A DNA stretch of 41,264 nt from contig CAJXYS010000029.1 of assembly GCA_913063035.1 (NCBI GenBank), positions 1 to 41,264 of the forward strand, read 5' to 3'. A program made the translations under genes and the position numbers. The notes beneath the pieces are model-generated. The model was not told the origin of the DNA, made no database searches, and saw only the letters and a list, made by a program, of their open reading frames with translations. The stretch comes from an uncultured Maritimibacter sp. (GTDB lineage Bacteria > Pseudomonadota > Alphaproteobacteria > Rhodobacterales > Rhodobacteraceae). Below, piece after piece: positions 15,140 through 23,236 of this stretch (position 1 is its first letter; every line of letters starts with the position of its first letter).

Positions 15140-15925
15140 GTGGGCTGGGTGATGACTCTTTTCGTGAACGCGATCTACGCGATCGTCATTCTCGTCGCCG
15201 CGCTGTGGCTGAGCGGCTGGGTGCGCAGTCAAATTCTGCGCGCCGCCGACCGGAACACGCGATTCGACAAGACGCTGGCCCGGTTCCTGGGCAGCCTTGC
15301 GAAATATGCGATCATCGCGCTGGCGGTGATCTTCATCCTGGGACGCTTCGGGATCGAGACGACATCGCTGGCCGCGGTGATCGGTGCCTCGGCCCTCGCC
15401 ATCGGCCTGGCCCTGCAGGGCACGCTTGCCAATCTCGCCGCGGGCGTGATGCTGATCGCCTTTCGCCCCTTCAAGGTGGGGGATTACATTACCGGCGGCG
15501 GTCATTCCGGGACGGTCGATTCCATCACGCTCTTCAATACCGAGCTGACGACGCCGGACAACGTGCAGATCATCGTTCCCAACGGCGACCTGTGGTCGTC
15601 GGCCATCATCAACTATTCCTACCATGACACCCGGCGGTGCGATCTCGTCTTCGGGGTGTCCTATGACAGCGACCTCAAGGCGGCCGAGACGGCGATCCGC
15701 GCCTGCATCGATGCCGACGAACGGGCGAAGACCGATCCAGAGCCCTTCGTCAAGGTCAGCAATCTCGGCGACAGCTCGGTCGACTTCACGGTACGCGTCT
15801 GGTGCGACGCCGCGGATTACTGGGGGCTCAAGTTCGACCTGACCCGCGCCGTCAAGGAAGCCTTCGACGAGAAAGGCATCGACATTCCCTTCCCGACTCG
15901 GCTGGAAATCCAGAAGACCGCCTGA
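15140..15925 (+). CDS. MscS-family mechanosensitive channel
   Basis: A 261-residue small-conductance mechanosensitive channel that opens on membrane tension during osmotic downshock. Three membrane helices are followed by the cytoplasmic beta domain. The pore helix TM3 is clear: GASALAIGLALQGTLANLAA (about 88-107), with the alternating Gly and Ala pattern, followed by FRPFKVGDYI. VPNGDLWSSAIINYS marks the beta domain. I start at GTG 15140, five bases after GAGGAGG (15128-15134); a GTG at 15134 would overlap the ribosome-binding site. It lies 45 bases after the pterin dehydratase gene on the same strand, and converges with the peroxiredoxin gene. Confidence 0.92.
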   Translation: MGWVMTLFVNAIYAIVILVAALWLSGWVRSQILRAADRNTRFDKTLARFLGSLAKYAIIALAVIFILGRFGIETTSLAAVIGASALAIGLALQGTLANLAAGVMLIAFRPFKVGDYITGGGHSGTVDSITLFNTELTTPDNVQIIVPNGDLWSSAIINYSYHDTRRCDLVFGVSYDSDLKAAETAIRACIDADERAKTDPEPFVKVSNLGDSSVDFTVRVWCDAADYWGLKFDLTRAVKEAFDEKGIDIPFPTRLEIQKTA

Positions 15926-15932
15926 GCGGCAA

Positions 15933-15954
15933 CGGCCGGGGATCGCCCCGGCCG
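15933..15954. terminator. Hairpin between convergent mscS and peroxiredoxin genes
   Basis: CGGCCGGGG (15933-15941) and CCCCGGCCG (15946-15954) form a perfect 9-bp stem with loop ATCG. It lies seven bases after the channel stop and eight bases from the peroxiredoxin stop. Neither strand has a T-run, so it would be a bidirectional hairpin without U-tract. Confidence 0.5.
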
Positions 15955-15962
15955 AACGCTCC

Positions 15963-16451
15963 TTAGAGCGCCTCGAGCAGCGTCTCGCCGGCGGACATCT
16001 CGCAGGTGCCGGGCGACTCTTCCTTGTTCAGGATCGCCACCTTGCCGTCGTCGACAAGCATCGCGTAGCGCTGCGACCGCCGGAGCAGCCCGGCCGGGGG
16101 CGCGTCGAAGGCCATGCCGATCGCCTGGGTAAAGGCGCCTTCGGCATCCGCGAGCATGGTCAGCCCCGCCTCGTCCGCCCCGGTGGACCGCGCCCAGGCT
16201 TCCATCACGAAGGGGTCGTTGACGGAGACGCAGATGATCTCGTCCACGCCTTTTTCCCGGAAAGCGTCGCGGGTGCGGATGAAGCTTGGCACATGGGCCG
16301 AGTGGCAGGTCGGCGTGAACGCGCCCGGCACCGCGAAAATGGCCACCTTGCGCCCCGCGAGCCGTTCCTGCAGCGAGACCGGTTCGGGCCCTTCGGCGCC
16401 CATCTGCAAGAGCGTCGCGCCCGGCAGCGTGTCTCCGACTGAAATGCTCAT
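15963..16451 (-). CDS. Peroxiredoxin, Prx5/type II family
   Basis: A 162-residue thiol peroxidase of the Prx5 (AhpE-unrelated, redoxin) family that reduces hydrogen peroxide and alkyl hydroperoxides in the cytoplasm. The peroxidatic cysteine is Cys49 in VPGAFTPTCHSAHVPSF, the family signature with the Pro-x-x-x-Thr-x-x-Cys pattern. Two further cysteines, Cys74 and Cys150 (SPGTCEMS), are present; Cys150 is at the position of the resolving cysteine of atypical 2-Cys members. The reductant would be glutaredoxin or thioredoxin. AGGAGG precedes the ATG. The gene is divergent from the flavoprotein gene and convergent with mscS. Confidence 0.93.
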   Translation of the reverse strand: MSISVGDTLPGATLLQMGAEGPEPVSLQERLAGRKVAIFAVPGAFTPTCHSAHVPSFIRTRDAFREKGVDEIICVSVNDPFVMEAWARSTGADEAGLTMLADAEGAFTQAIGMAFDAPPAGLLRRSQRYAMLVDDGKVAILNKEESPGTCEMSAGETLLEAL

Positions 16452-16472
16452 ATGTCCCCCTCCTATCGTGGA

Positions 16473-16500
16473 TTGAATTCTTTGCGAGGAGTCATATAGG
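16473..16500 (+). promoter_or_regulatory. Possible sigma-70 promoter of the flavoprotein gene
   Basis: TTGAAT at 16473-16478 and TATAGG at 16495-16500 are separated by 16 bases, each matching the consensus at four of six positions. It lies 44 bases before the flavoprotein start, in the A/T-richest part of the 92-base divergent gap shared with the peroxiredoxin gene. Confidence 0.33.
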
Positions 16501-16543
16501 CTCCGCGCGTTCGGCGGCCAGAGCGGGATCAGGGAGCATTGGT

Positions 16544-17749
16544 ATGGCGCATCATGTCATCGTAGGGGCCGGCCAGGCCGGGGCATCCCTGGCGGCGAAA
16601 CTGCGGGCCGAGGGCTTTGCCGGAGACATCACCCTGATCGGGTCCGAAGACGCGCTGCCCTATCAGCGCCCGCCGCTGTCGAAACAGTATCTCCTGGGCG
16701 AGATGGACGCCGAGCGGCTGCATCTGCGCCCGCGATCCTTCTATGACGAGCAGGGGATCGCGCTTCGGCTCGGGCGGCCGGTGACGCGGATCGACCGGCA
16801 GGCGCGGCGCGTGACCGTCGGGGACGCGGCCCTGCCCTACGACCAGCTTGCGCTGACCACCGGATCGACGCCGCGCCACCTGCCGGCGGCGGTCGGGGGC
16901 GACCTGCACGGGGTCTACGTGGTGCGGACGCTGGCCGATGTCGACGCGATGGCCCCCGAATTCACGGAAGGCCGGCGGGTGCTGATCGTGGGCGGCGGCT
17001 ATATCGGGCTCGAGGCGGCCGCCGTGGCGTCGAAACGCGGGCTCCAGGTCACGCTGGTCGAGATGGCCGACCGCATCCTGCAACGCGTTGCGGCGCCCGA
17101 GACCTCCGATTATTTCCGCGCGCTCCACCGGGCCCACGGGGTCGACATCCGCGAGGGCGTCGGCCTCGCGCGGCTTACGGGCGACGACGCGGTCACCGGC
17201 GCGGAACTGGCGGATGGCAGCACGCTGGAGGTGGATTTCGTCGTCGTGGGCGTCGGCATCGTGCCCGCGACCGAGATCGCGGAAGTCGCGGGGCTCGAGA
17301 TCGAGAACGGTATCAAGGTCGATGCCACGGGCCGCACGTCGGATCCGACGATCTGGGCGGCCGGCGACTGCGCGTCCTTTCCCTATCGCGGCGGGCGCAT
17401 CCGGCTCGAGAGCGTGCAGAACGCCATCGACCAGGCCGAACTGGTCGCGCGGAACATGATGGGCGCCGGCATGGCCTATGATCCGGTGCCCTGGTTCTGG
17501 TCCGACCAGTATGACGTGAAGCTTCAGATCGCCGGTCTGAACGGCGGCTACGACACGATCGTGGCGCGGCAGGGCGACAGCGGCGCCGCCAGCTTCTGGT
17601 ATTTCCGCGGCGCGCAGTTCCTCGCGGTGGACGCCATGAACGACCCGCGCGCCTACATGATCGGCAAGCGCCTGCTCGAGGCCGGCAAATCGCCGGACCG
17701 GGCTGTGATCTCCGATCCCGCGAGCGACCTGAAGGCACTTCTGAAATAG
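16544..17749 (+). CDS. FAD-dependent ferredoxin/rubredoxin reductase-type oxidoreductase
   Basis: A 401-residue flavoprotein of the pyridine nucleotide-disulphide oxidoreductase superfamily, in the branch of ferredoxin reductases that serve oxygenases (putidaredoxin reductase, BphA4). FAD-binding GAGQAG is at 8-13, the branch signature YQRPPLSKQYL at 40-50, the NAD(P)H-binding GGGYIG at 150-155, and the second FAD contact AAGDC at 272-276. The C-terminal domain holds WFWSDQYDVKLQIAG, typical of this reductase group. There is no redox-active CxxxxC, so it is not a disulphide reductase. The partner ferredoxin is not adjacent. A cytochrome P450 lies 21 kb away in this window and could be an end user, but this is only a possibility. 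Confidence 0.9.
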   Translation: MAHHVIVGAGQAGASLAAKLRAEGFAGDITLIGSEDALPYQRPPLSKQYLLGEMDAERLHLRPRSFYDEQGIALRLGRPVTRIDRQARRVTVGDAALPYDQLALTTGSTPRHLPAAVGGDLHGVYVVRTLADVDAMAPEFTEGRRVLIVGGGYIGLEAAAVASKRGLQVTLVEMADRILQRVAAPETSDYFRALHRAHGVDIREGVGLARLTGDDAVTGAELADGSTLEVDFVVVGVGIVPATEIAEVAGLEIENGIKVDATGRTSDPTIWAAGDCASFPYRGGRIRLESVQNAIDQAELVARNMMGAGMAYDPVPWFWSDQYDVKLQIAGLNGGYDTIVARQGDSGAASFWYFRGAQFLAVDAMNDPRAYMIGKRLLEAGKSPDRAVISDPASDLKALLK

Positions 17750-17757
17750 GCGTGGCG

Positions 17758-18321
17758 ATGCGGATCATCTCTGGCAGGCATCGCGGGCTGACGCTGGCAT
17801 CCGTGGGCAAGGGCGACGCGGCGGCGCATCTGCGCCCGACGACCGACCGGGTGCGCGAGAGCATCTTCAACCTGCTGCTCAATGGCGGCTACGGCGACCC
17901 GGTGACCGGGGCGCGGGTGCTCGATCTCTTCGCGGGAACCGGCGCGCTCGGGCTCGAGGCGCTTTCGCGCGGGGCGGCGCATGTAACCTTCGTCGATGAC
18001 GGCGCGACGGCCCGCGCGCTCATCCGCGAGAATATCGCGCGCTGCCAGGCGCAGGGGGTGACGAAGCTCTGGCGGCGGGACGCGACCCGGCTCGGCGAGA
18101 ACCGCGGGCCGCGGTTCGACCTCGTTTTCCTCGATCCGCCCTATGGCAAGGGTCTCGGCGAAGGCGCGCTGTCGTCGGCCCGGACGGGCGGCTGGATCGC
18201 GCCGGGCGCGGTCGTCGTCTGGGAGGACAGCGCGGCGCCGGACGTGCCGGAGGGATTCGAGATCCTCGATCAGCGCCGCTATGGCGACACCGTGGTGAGT
18301 CTTCTCGCATTCGAGGGATAA
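17758..18321 (+). CDS. rsmD: 16S rRNA (guanine966-N2)-methyltransferase RsmD
   Basis: A 187-residue methyltransferase that modifies G966 of 16S rRNA during 30S assembly. The N-terminus MRIISGRHRG is characteristic of RsmD. Motif I VLDLFAGTGALGLEAL (54-69) binds SAM, and DPPYG (126-130) is the catalytic motif IV of N2-guanine methyltransferases. PTTDRVRESIFN (28-39) is another family mark. I start at ATG 17758 to match the family; a GTG two codons upstream (17752) is also in frame. The gene follows the flavoprotein by eight bases and is probably in the same transcript. Confidence 0.93.
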   Translation: MRIISGRHRGLTLASVGKGDAAAHLRPTTDRVRESIFNLLLNGGYGDPVTGARVLDLFAGTGALGLEALSRGAAHVTFVDDGATARALIRENIARCQAQGVTKLWRRDATRLGENRGPRFDLVFLDPPYGKGLGEGALSSARTGGWIAPGAVVVWEDSAAPDVPEGFEILDQRRYGDTVVSLLAFEG

Positions 18322-18435
18322 AGCCCGCGACATGTTGTGGCCTGATCCGCGGGAACCGCGATTTATGGCGGGCTGCGCCTTGTTAACGAGGCGTTGATGT
18401 GAAAGATTCTACGCACATCGAGCAGCAAGAAAAGA

Positions 18436-20487
18436 ATGGCGCGACAGATGCCTGACCCGCGGGAGATGCTCTCCTCCGTTTTCGGATTTTCCGACTTCCG
18501 ACCCGGCCAGGCCGAGATCGTCGCGGCGGTCACGCAGGGCCGCGACACGCTGGCCATCATGCCCACCGGCGGGGGCAAGTCGCTCTGTTACCAGTTGCCG
18601 GCGCTTTGCCGGGGCGGCGTGACGGTGGTGATCTCGCCGCTCATCGCGCTGATGCGCGACCAGGTCCGCGCGCTGCGCGAGGCCGGCGTGGCGGCCGGTG
18701 CGCTCACCTCCGGCAATACCGAGGAAGAAACCGAGGCGGTGCATGCCGCGCTCGAGGCGGGCGAGCTCAAACTGCTCTACATGGCGCCGGAGCGGCTTGC
18801 CGGCAGCGGCATGGCCGGGCTCCTGCGCCGGATCGGCACGGGGCTTATCGCCGTGGACGAGGCGCATTGCGTCAGCCAGTGGGGACATGACTTCCGGCCG
18901 GACTACCTGCGGATCGGGGCGCTGCGCGCCGCGCTCGACGTGCCGCTCGCGGCCTTCACCGCGACGGCCGATGCCGAGACCCGCGAGGAAATCGTCGCCC
19001 GGCTGTTCGGCGACCGGGTGCCCGAGGTTTTCCTGCGCGGCTTCGACCGGCCGAACCTGCACCTGGCCTTCCAGGCCAAGGACAGGCCCCGCCAGCAGGT
19101 TCTCGACTTCGCGGCGGCGCGCCGGGGGCAGTCGGGGATCGTCTATTGCGGCACCCGCGCCCGGACCGAGAGCCTGTCGCAGGCCCTGGCGGAAGCCGGG
19201 CACGCGGCGGTGCATTACCATGGCGGGATGGACCCGGCCGACCGCCGCACGGTCGAGACACGCTTCACCGTCGAGGACGGCCTGATCGTCGTGGCCACGG
19301 TCGCCTTCGGCATGGGGGTCGACAAACCCGACATCCGCTGGGTCGCCCATGCCGACCTGCCCAAGTCGATCGAGGCCTATTACCAGGAGATCGGGCGCGC
19401 CGGCCGCGACGGCGCGCCGGCGGAAACCCTGACGCTCTACGGTCCCGACGACATTCGCCTGCGCCGGTCCCAGATCGACGAGGGGCTCGCCCCGGCCGAG
19501 CGCAAGGCCGCCGACCACGCGCGCCTCAATGCCCTGCTCGGGCTGGCCGAGGCGTTGGGCTGTCGCCGGGTCAAGCTGCTCGGCTATTTCGGCGAGGCGG
19601 CCGACCCCTGCGGCAACTGCGACCTGTGCCTGACCCCGCCCGAGATCTTCGACGGCACCGAGTCGGTGCGGAAGGCGCTGTCGGCGATCCTGCGGACCGG
19701 CGAGAGTTTCGGTGCGGGCCATCTCATCGACATCCTGACCGGCAACGCCACCGACAAGCTGCGCGCCCGCGGCCATGACGCGCTGCCCACCTTCGGTGTC
19801 GGGCGCGAGCACGACCGCCGCGGCTGGCAGGCGGTGTTTCGCCAGATGATGGGCCACGACCTGGTGCGCCCCGACCCCGAGCGCCACGGCGCGCTGCGCA
19901 TGACCGAGAGCGCACGGCCCGTGCTGCGCGGCGAGGAGCGCATCGATCTTCGACGCGATTCGATCGCGCGCGCCGCGCGGCGCCCGGCGGCCAAGGCGCT
20001 CGTCTCGGAGGAGGACGCGCCGCTGCTCTCGGCGCTCAAGGCCAAGCGCCGCGCCCTGGCCGAGGCGCAGCGCGTGCCGGCCTACGTGATCTTCACGGAC
20101 CGCACGCTGATCGAGATGGCCGAGCGGCGCCCGGCAAGCCTGGACGACATGGCCGGGATCAGTGGCGTGGGGGCCAAGAAGCTGGAAACCTACGGCGCGG
20201 CTTTCCTCGAAATCATCACGGGCGCGGCCACCGAAGAGATGCATCCGGCACGCCGGCGGCTTGCCGGGCGTGCCGGGGGCGCGGTTTACGACCGGCTGCT
20301 CGAGGCGCAGGCGGACCTGGCGCGCGGCGCGGACGGCACGGCGAAGCCGATGAGCTGCCCGGCCGCGCTGATTGCGAAGCTGGCCGAGCACCGCCCCCGG
20401 GACATGGGGGCGCTCACCCGGCTGTTGGGGGAACGGCGCGCGGAACGCTTCGGCCCGGCCTTCCTGGAGATCCTGGCAGAGGCCTGA
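18436..20487 (+). CDS. recQ: ATP-dependent DNA helicase RecQ
   Basis: A 683-residue 3'-5' helicase that acts in recombination and stalled-fork repair. The helicase core shows motif 0 FRPGQAEIV, Walker A MPTGGGKS (42-49), Walker B DEAH (141-144) followed by the aromatic-rich loop CVSQWGHDFRPDY, and motif VI QEIGRAGRDG. The RQC zinc site has Cys376, Cys392, Cys395 and Cys398. An HRDC domain spans about 526-595. A C-terminal extension of about 85 residues after HRDC (LAGRAGGAVYDRLLEAQADL) looks like part of another helical repeat. A second ATG four codons in (18448) is an alternative start. The leader has a CtrA-like TTAA-N7-TTGA and a GANTC site. Confidence 0.96.
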   Translation: MARQMPDPREMLSSVFGFSDFRPGQAEIVAAVTQGRDTLAIMPTGGGKSLCYQLPALCRGGVTVVISPLIALMRDQVRALREAGVAAGALTSGNTEEETEAVHAALEAGELKLLYMAPERLAGSGMAGLLRRIGTGLIAVDEAHCVSQWGHDFRPDYLRIGALRAALDVPLAAFTATADAETREEIVARLFGDRVPEVFLRGFDRPNLHLAFQAKDRPRQQVLDFAAARRGQSGIVYCGTRARTESLSQALAEAGHAAVHYHGGMDPADRRTVETRFTVEDGLIVVATVAFGMGVDKPDIRWVAHADLPKSIEAYYQEIGRAGRDGAPAETLTLYGPDDIRLRRSQIDEGLAPAERKAADHARLNALLGLAEALGCRRVKLLGYFGEAADPCGNCDLCLTPPEIFDGTESVRKALSAILRTGESFGAGHLIDILTGNATDKLRARGHDALPTFGVGREHDRRGWQAVFRQMMGHDLVRPDPERHGALRMTESARPVLRGEERIDLRRDSIARAARRPAAKALVSEEDAPLLSALKAKRRALAEAQRVPAYVIFTDRTLIEMAERRPASLDDMAGISGVGAKKLETYGAAFLEIITGAATEEMHPARRRLAGRAGGAVYDRLLEAQADLARGADGTAKPMSCPAALIAKLAEHRPRDMGALTRLLGERRAERFGPAFLEILAEA

Positions 20488-20561
20488 CCGGTCCGGTGCC
20501 GCTGGACAGCGCCGCCCCTGCCGCTATGTTTCCGGCTGATCCGAACGAGAGGGGGAACGCG

Positions 20562-21338
20562 ATGCTGGTGGTTCTGTCGCCCGCCAAGAAGCTCGACTGG
20601 GAAGAGGCGCCGTTCGGCGGTTCCATGACGATGCCGCATTTCGCGGCCGAGGCGGCCGAGCTTGCCGAGACCGCCCGCGAACTGGAGCCGGCCGACCTGA
20701 AACGGCTGATGAAGATCTCCGACAAGCTGGCGCAGCTGAACCACGACCGCTTCCAGGCCTTTTCGCTCACGCCCGACCCCGAGGATGTCCGTCCCGCGGT
20801 CTTCGCCTTCGCCGGCGATACCTACCAGGGTCTCGAGGCGCGCACGCTCTCGCCCGAGGATGTCCAGTGGGCACAGGATCACCTGCGGATTCTTTCGGGC
20901 CTCTACGGGGTGCTGCGCCCGCTCGACGGGATGCAGCCCTACCGGCTTGAAATGGGCAGCCGGCTGGAGACCGACCGCGGCAGAACCCTCTACGCGTGGT
21001 GGGGCGACGCCATTGCCGAGCGGCTCAACGCCGAGGCGGCGGCGGCCGGGACGGACATGCTGGTGAACTGCGCCTCGGTGGAATATTTCGGCGCGGTCTC
21101 CGAGGCGCTGGATTTGCGGGTGATCACGCCGGTCTTCCTCGAGGAACGCGACGGCAAGCGCGAGACGGTCAGTTTCTATGCCAAGCGCGCCCGCGGCGCG
21201 ATGGCGCGCTACGTGGTACAGAACCGGGTGACGACCGCCGCGGGCCTCGAAGGGTTCGACCTCGGCGGCTACCGCTTCGACCCGGACCAGTCCGCGGCCG
21301 ACCGCCCGGTCTTCGTGCGGCCCTGGCCCAAGGGCTGA
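20562..21338 (+). CDS. yaaA: Peroxide stress protein YaaA
   Basis: A 258-residue member of the YaaA/DUF328 family, known in enterobacteria to limit free iron and protect DNA and proteins during hydrogen peroxide stress. Family motifs are MLVVLSPAKKLD at the N-terminus, MKISDKLAQLN, FAFAGDTYQGLEA, LSGLYGVLRPLD and YRLEMG in order, and the end VTPVFLEERDGK...YAKRARGAMARY. The length is normal. The ATG is preceded by GAGAGGGGG. It follows recQ by 74 bases on the same strand and converges with imuB. The pairing with recQ and imuB puts three damage-response genes together, though they are on different strands. Confidence 0.95.
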   Translation: MLVVLSPAKKLDWEEAPFGGSMTMPHFAAEAAELAETARELEPADLKRLMKISDKLAQLNHDRFQAFSLTPDPEDVRPAVFAFAGDTYQGLEARTLSPEDVQWAQDHLRILSGLYGVLRPLDGMQPYRLEMGSRLETDRGRTLYAWWGDAIAERLNAEAAAAGTDMLVNCASVEYFGAVSEALDLRVITPVFLEERDGKRETVSFYAKRARGAMARYVVQNRVTTAAGLEGFDLGGYRFDPDQSAADRPVFVRPWPKG

Positions 21339-21386
21339 TCGACGGCCGCAGACTCGCGCCGCTGGCGCGGCACGCCTTTTGCGTTG

Positions 21387-21407
21387 CGCGCGCGCCGGGC
21401 GCGCGCG
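21387..21407. terminator. GC-rich hairpin between convergent yaaA and imuB
   Basis: CGCGCGCGC (21387-21395) and GCGCGCGCG (21399-21407) form a 9-bp stem with a three-base loop, midway between the convergent stops. No T-run follows on either strand. It is followed by GGGGCCTCCGGCGGGGATAT, which resembles a phrase I associate with intergenic repeats in this family. Confidence 0.45.
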
Positions 21408-21450
21408 GGGCCTCCGGCGGGGATATTTCCGCCACTTGGAGGAGACGCGG

Positions 21451-23100
21451 TCAGCCGAAATCGCCGTGGCAGAACCATCCGCCCGAAACGAGCCCGCCAT
21501 GCGCGCGGAACAGCCAGAGCCGCGCGCCCTCCTCGGTGTCGACCTGCCAGTAGTCGCGCGGCCCGCTGCGCCAGGCCGGATCGTCGAGCCACCATTCCGG
21601 CGTGATCCGCGCGGGGCCCGTCGCGGCGGCCACGCGGAACGCGCGGCGGCGCCAGCGGAAGGCGGCGGGCGGCTGGCCCGGCGCGGCGGCGGTGACCGGT
21701 TCGGGAGGGAAGAGCGTCAGCGGCCGTGGCGCCGGCGGTTCGGGCCAGCCGCCCGCGGCCGGATCGGCCCAGGCGGCGGCGACCCGATGGGCGGTCTTTT
21801 CCGGGATATGGCTGTCCGCGGGGTGGCGGTAGGTGATCGCGTCGAGCCCGATCCGGGTGCCGAGACGCGCGATCAGGTCGTCGAGCCCGGGGCCGGCCGC
21901 CTGGCGCGCCCGCGCGGCCGCGCCGGCATCGGCATGGCCGGCCTGCTGCCGCTCGGCCAGCGGTTCGGTCAGCGGCGCGGCGAGGCGGAGCGCATCGATC
22001 CCGAAGCCGGCCTCGGCCGCGTCGAGCTTCAGCGCGAGAAGTGGGCGGATGCGGTCGGGGTCGCGGGTGGGACGGGCAAGCCCCACCTCCAGCGCCTGGC
22101 GGCTGTGGTCGCTGCGCAGAAGCTCCAGCCGGACGCGCCGCGCGCCGCGGCCGGCCGTGGCGAGTTTCGCGGCGAGCGGCGGCAGCAAACGGTCGATCCC
22201 GGCCAGGATGTCCTCCGTCCGTCCGATCGGTTCGGGCAGGGTCAGCCGCACGGCGAAGCGGATGTCGGGCGGCGCGGGCGAGAGCGGCTCCGGCACCAGC
22301 CCGAAGGCCTGGTCGAGCCGGCGCGTGAGCTCGGCGCCGAACCGCCGCGCCAGCGTGGCGCGCGGCATGCCCGAGAGGTCGCCGATACGGCGCAACCCCA
22401 GCCGTGCGAGCGTGTCCACCGTTTCCGGGGCGAGCCGGAGCGCGGCCACCGGCAGCGGCGCCAGCGCGCTGCGGGTGTGATCGGGGGGCGCGACACGCTC
22501 TGCCGTGCCGGTGACCGACGCGCGGGGGGCGGGGCCGCCGCGGGTCCAGTGCCGCCGTGCCGCGCGCGAACGGGTGGCGCGGGCCTCCTGGTCGATCATG
22601 TCGCCGCTGCGGTGGGATGCGGCCCCCTGGCCGGCATGGCGTGCCAGGGCCCAGGCGGCGCCCGGCGTGTCGGCGAGACCCGCGCGGAGCGTCAGGCCGA
22701 AGCCGGTGCAGTCCTCCTCGGCCCGGGCCAGCAGCGCGCCTTCGCCGCCGAAGAGATGCGCGCAGCCGGTGATATCCAGCATCAGCCCGTCGGGCAGGTC
22801 CTCGGCCACCCAGGGAGAGAAGCGCCCGGCCCAGCGGCGGAGGGCGCCGAGAAACGCGCGTTCGGCGGCCGGGTCGGCGGGCCGGCTGGCCAGATCCGGG
22901 CAGAGCGCCAGCGCATCGCGCAGCGCCTGTCCGGGCCGGAGCCCCGCGGCAGCGGCGGCGGGCGAGAGACTTTCCAGGCGCTGGGCATTGGCGATCTCGG
23001 CCACGGTGGCGAAGGCGCGGTCCGGCTCCGGCATGCGGCGCAGAAGCCGTTCCGCGGCAAGGCGGGGAAACCACAGGGACAGGATTCTTCGGCGCGGCAT
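21451..23100 (-). CDS. imuB: ImuB-type Y-family DNA polymerase subunit
   Basis: A 549-residue Y-family polymerase homologue of the ImuB class. ImuB lacks polymerase activity; it binds the sliding clamp and, with ImuA and the polymerase DnaE2, forms a mutagenic translesion complex. The N-terminus RILSLWFPRLAAERLL takes the place of the catalytic Asp segment of active Y-family enzymes, and LMLDITGCAHLFGGE takes the place of the second metal site, so it should be inactive. Palm/fingers cover about 1-180, a Lys/Arg-rich linker follows, then the thumb HhH LARLGLRRIGDLSGMPR and little-finger region. No clamp-binding motif could be fixed by eye. imuA and dnaE2, usually neighbours, are absent here. 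A LexA box lies 12 bases upstream of the ATG. Confidence 0.9.
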   Translation of the reverse strand: MPRRRILSLWFPRLAAERLLRRMPEPDRAFATVAEIANAQRLESLSPAAAAAGLRPGQALRDALALCPDLASRPADPAAERAFLGALRRWAGRFSPWVAEDLPDGLMLDITGCAHLFGGEGALLARAEEDCTGFGLTLRAGLADTPGAAWALARHAGQGAASHRSGDMIDQEARATRSRAARRHWTRGGPAPRASVTGTAERVAPPDHTRSALAPLPVAALRLAPETVDTLARLGLRRIGDLSGMPRATLARRFGAELTRRLDQAFGLVPEPLSPAPPDIRFAVRLTLPEPIGRTEDILAGIDRLLPPLAAKLATAGRGARRVRLELLRSDHSRQALEVGLARPTRDPDRIRPLLALKLDAAEAGFGIDALRLAAPLTEPLAERQQAGHADAGAAARARQAAGPGLDDLIARLGTRIGLDAITYRHPADSHIPEKTAHRVAAAWADPAAGGWPEPPAPRPLTLFPPEPVTAAAPGQPPAAFRWRRRAFRVAAATGPARITPEWWLDDPAWRSGPRDYWQVDTEEGARLWLFRAHGGLVSGGWFCHGDFG

Positions 23101-23111
23101 GACGGCATGAT

Positions 23112-23126
23112 GTTCATGGAATGTTC
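23112..23126 (-). promoter_or_regulatory. imuB: LexA box (GTTC-N7-GTTC) upstream of imuB
   Basis: GTTC at 23112-23115 and GTTC at 23123-23126, separated by seven bases, match the SOS operator of alphaproteobacteria exactly. The site ends 12 bases from the imuB start codon, so bound LexA would cover the transcription start or leader. imuB operons are known SOS targets in this class. Confidence 0.85.
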
Positions 23127-23236
23127 ACGACATCTAGCGCGCGCTGGCCATCGAGTCGAGTCGGTCTGCCCGTCCAGGGCGGAGCGGGGCGAGCGGCGGG
23201 TGCGCGCTGCACCCCGCACCGGGCATGGCAGGCAGA

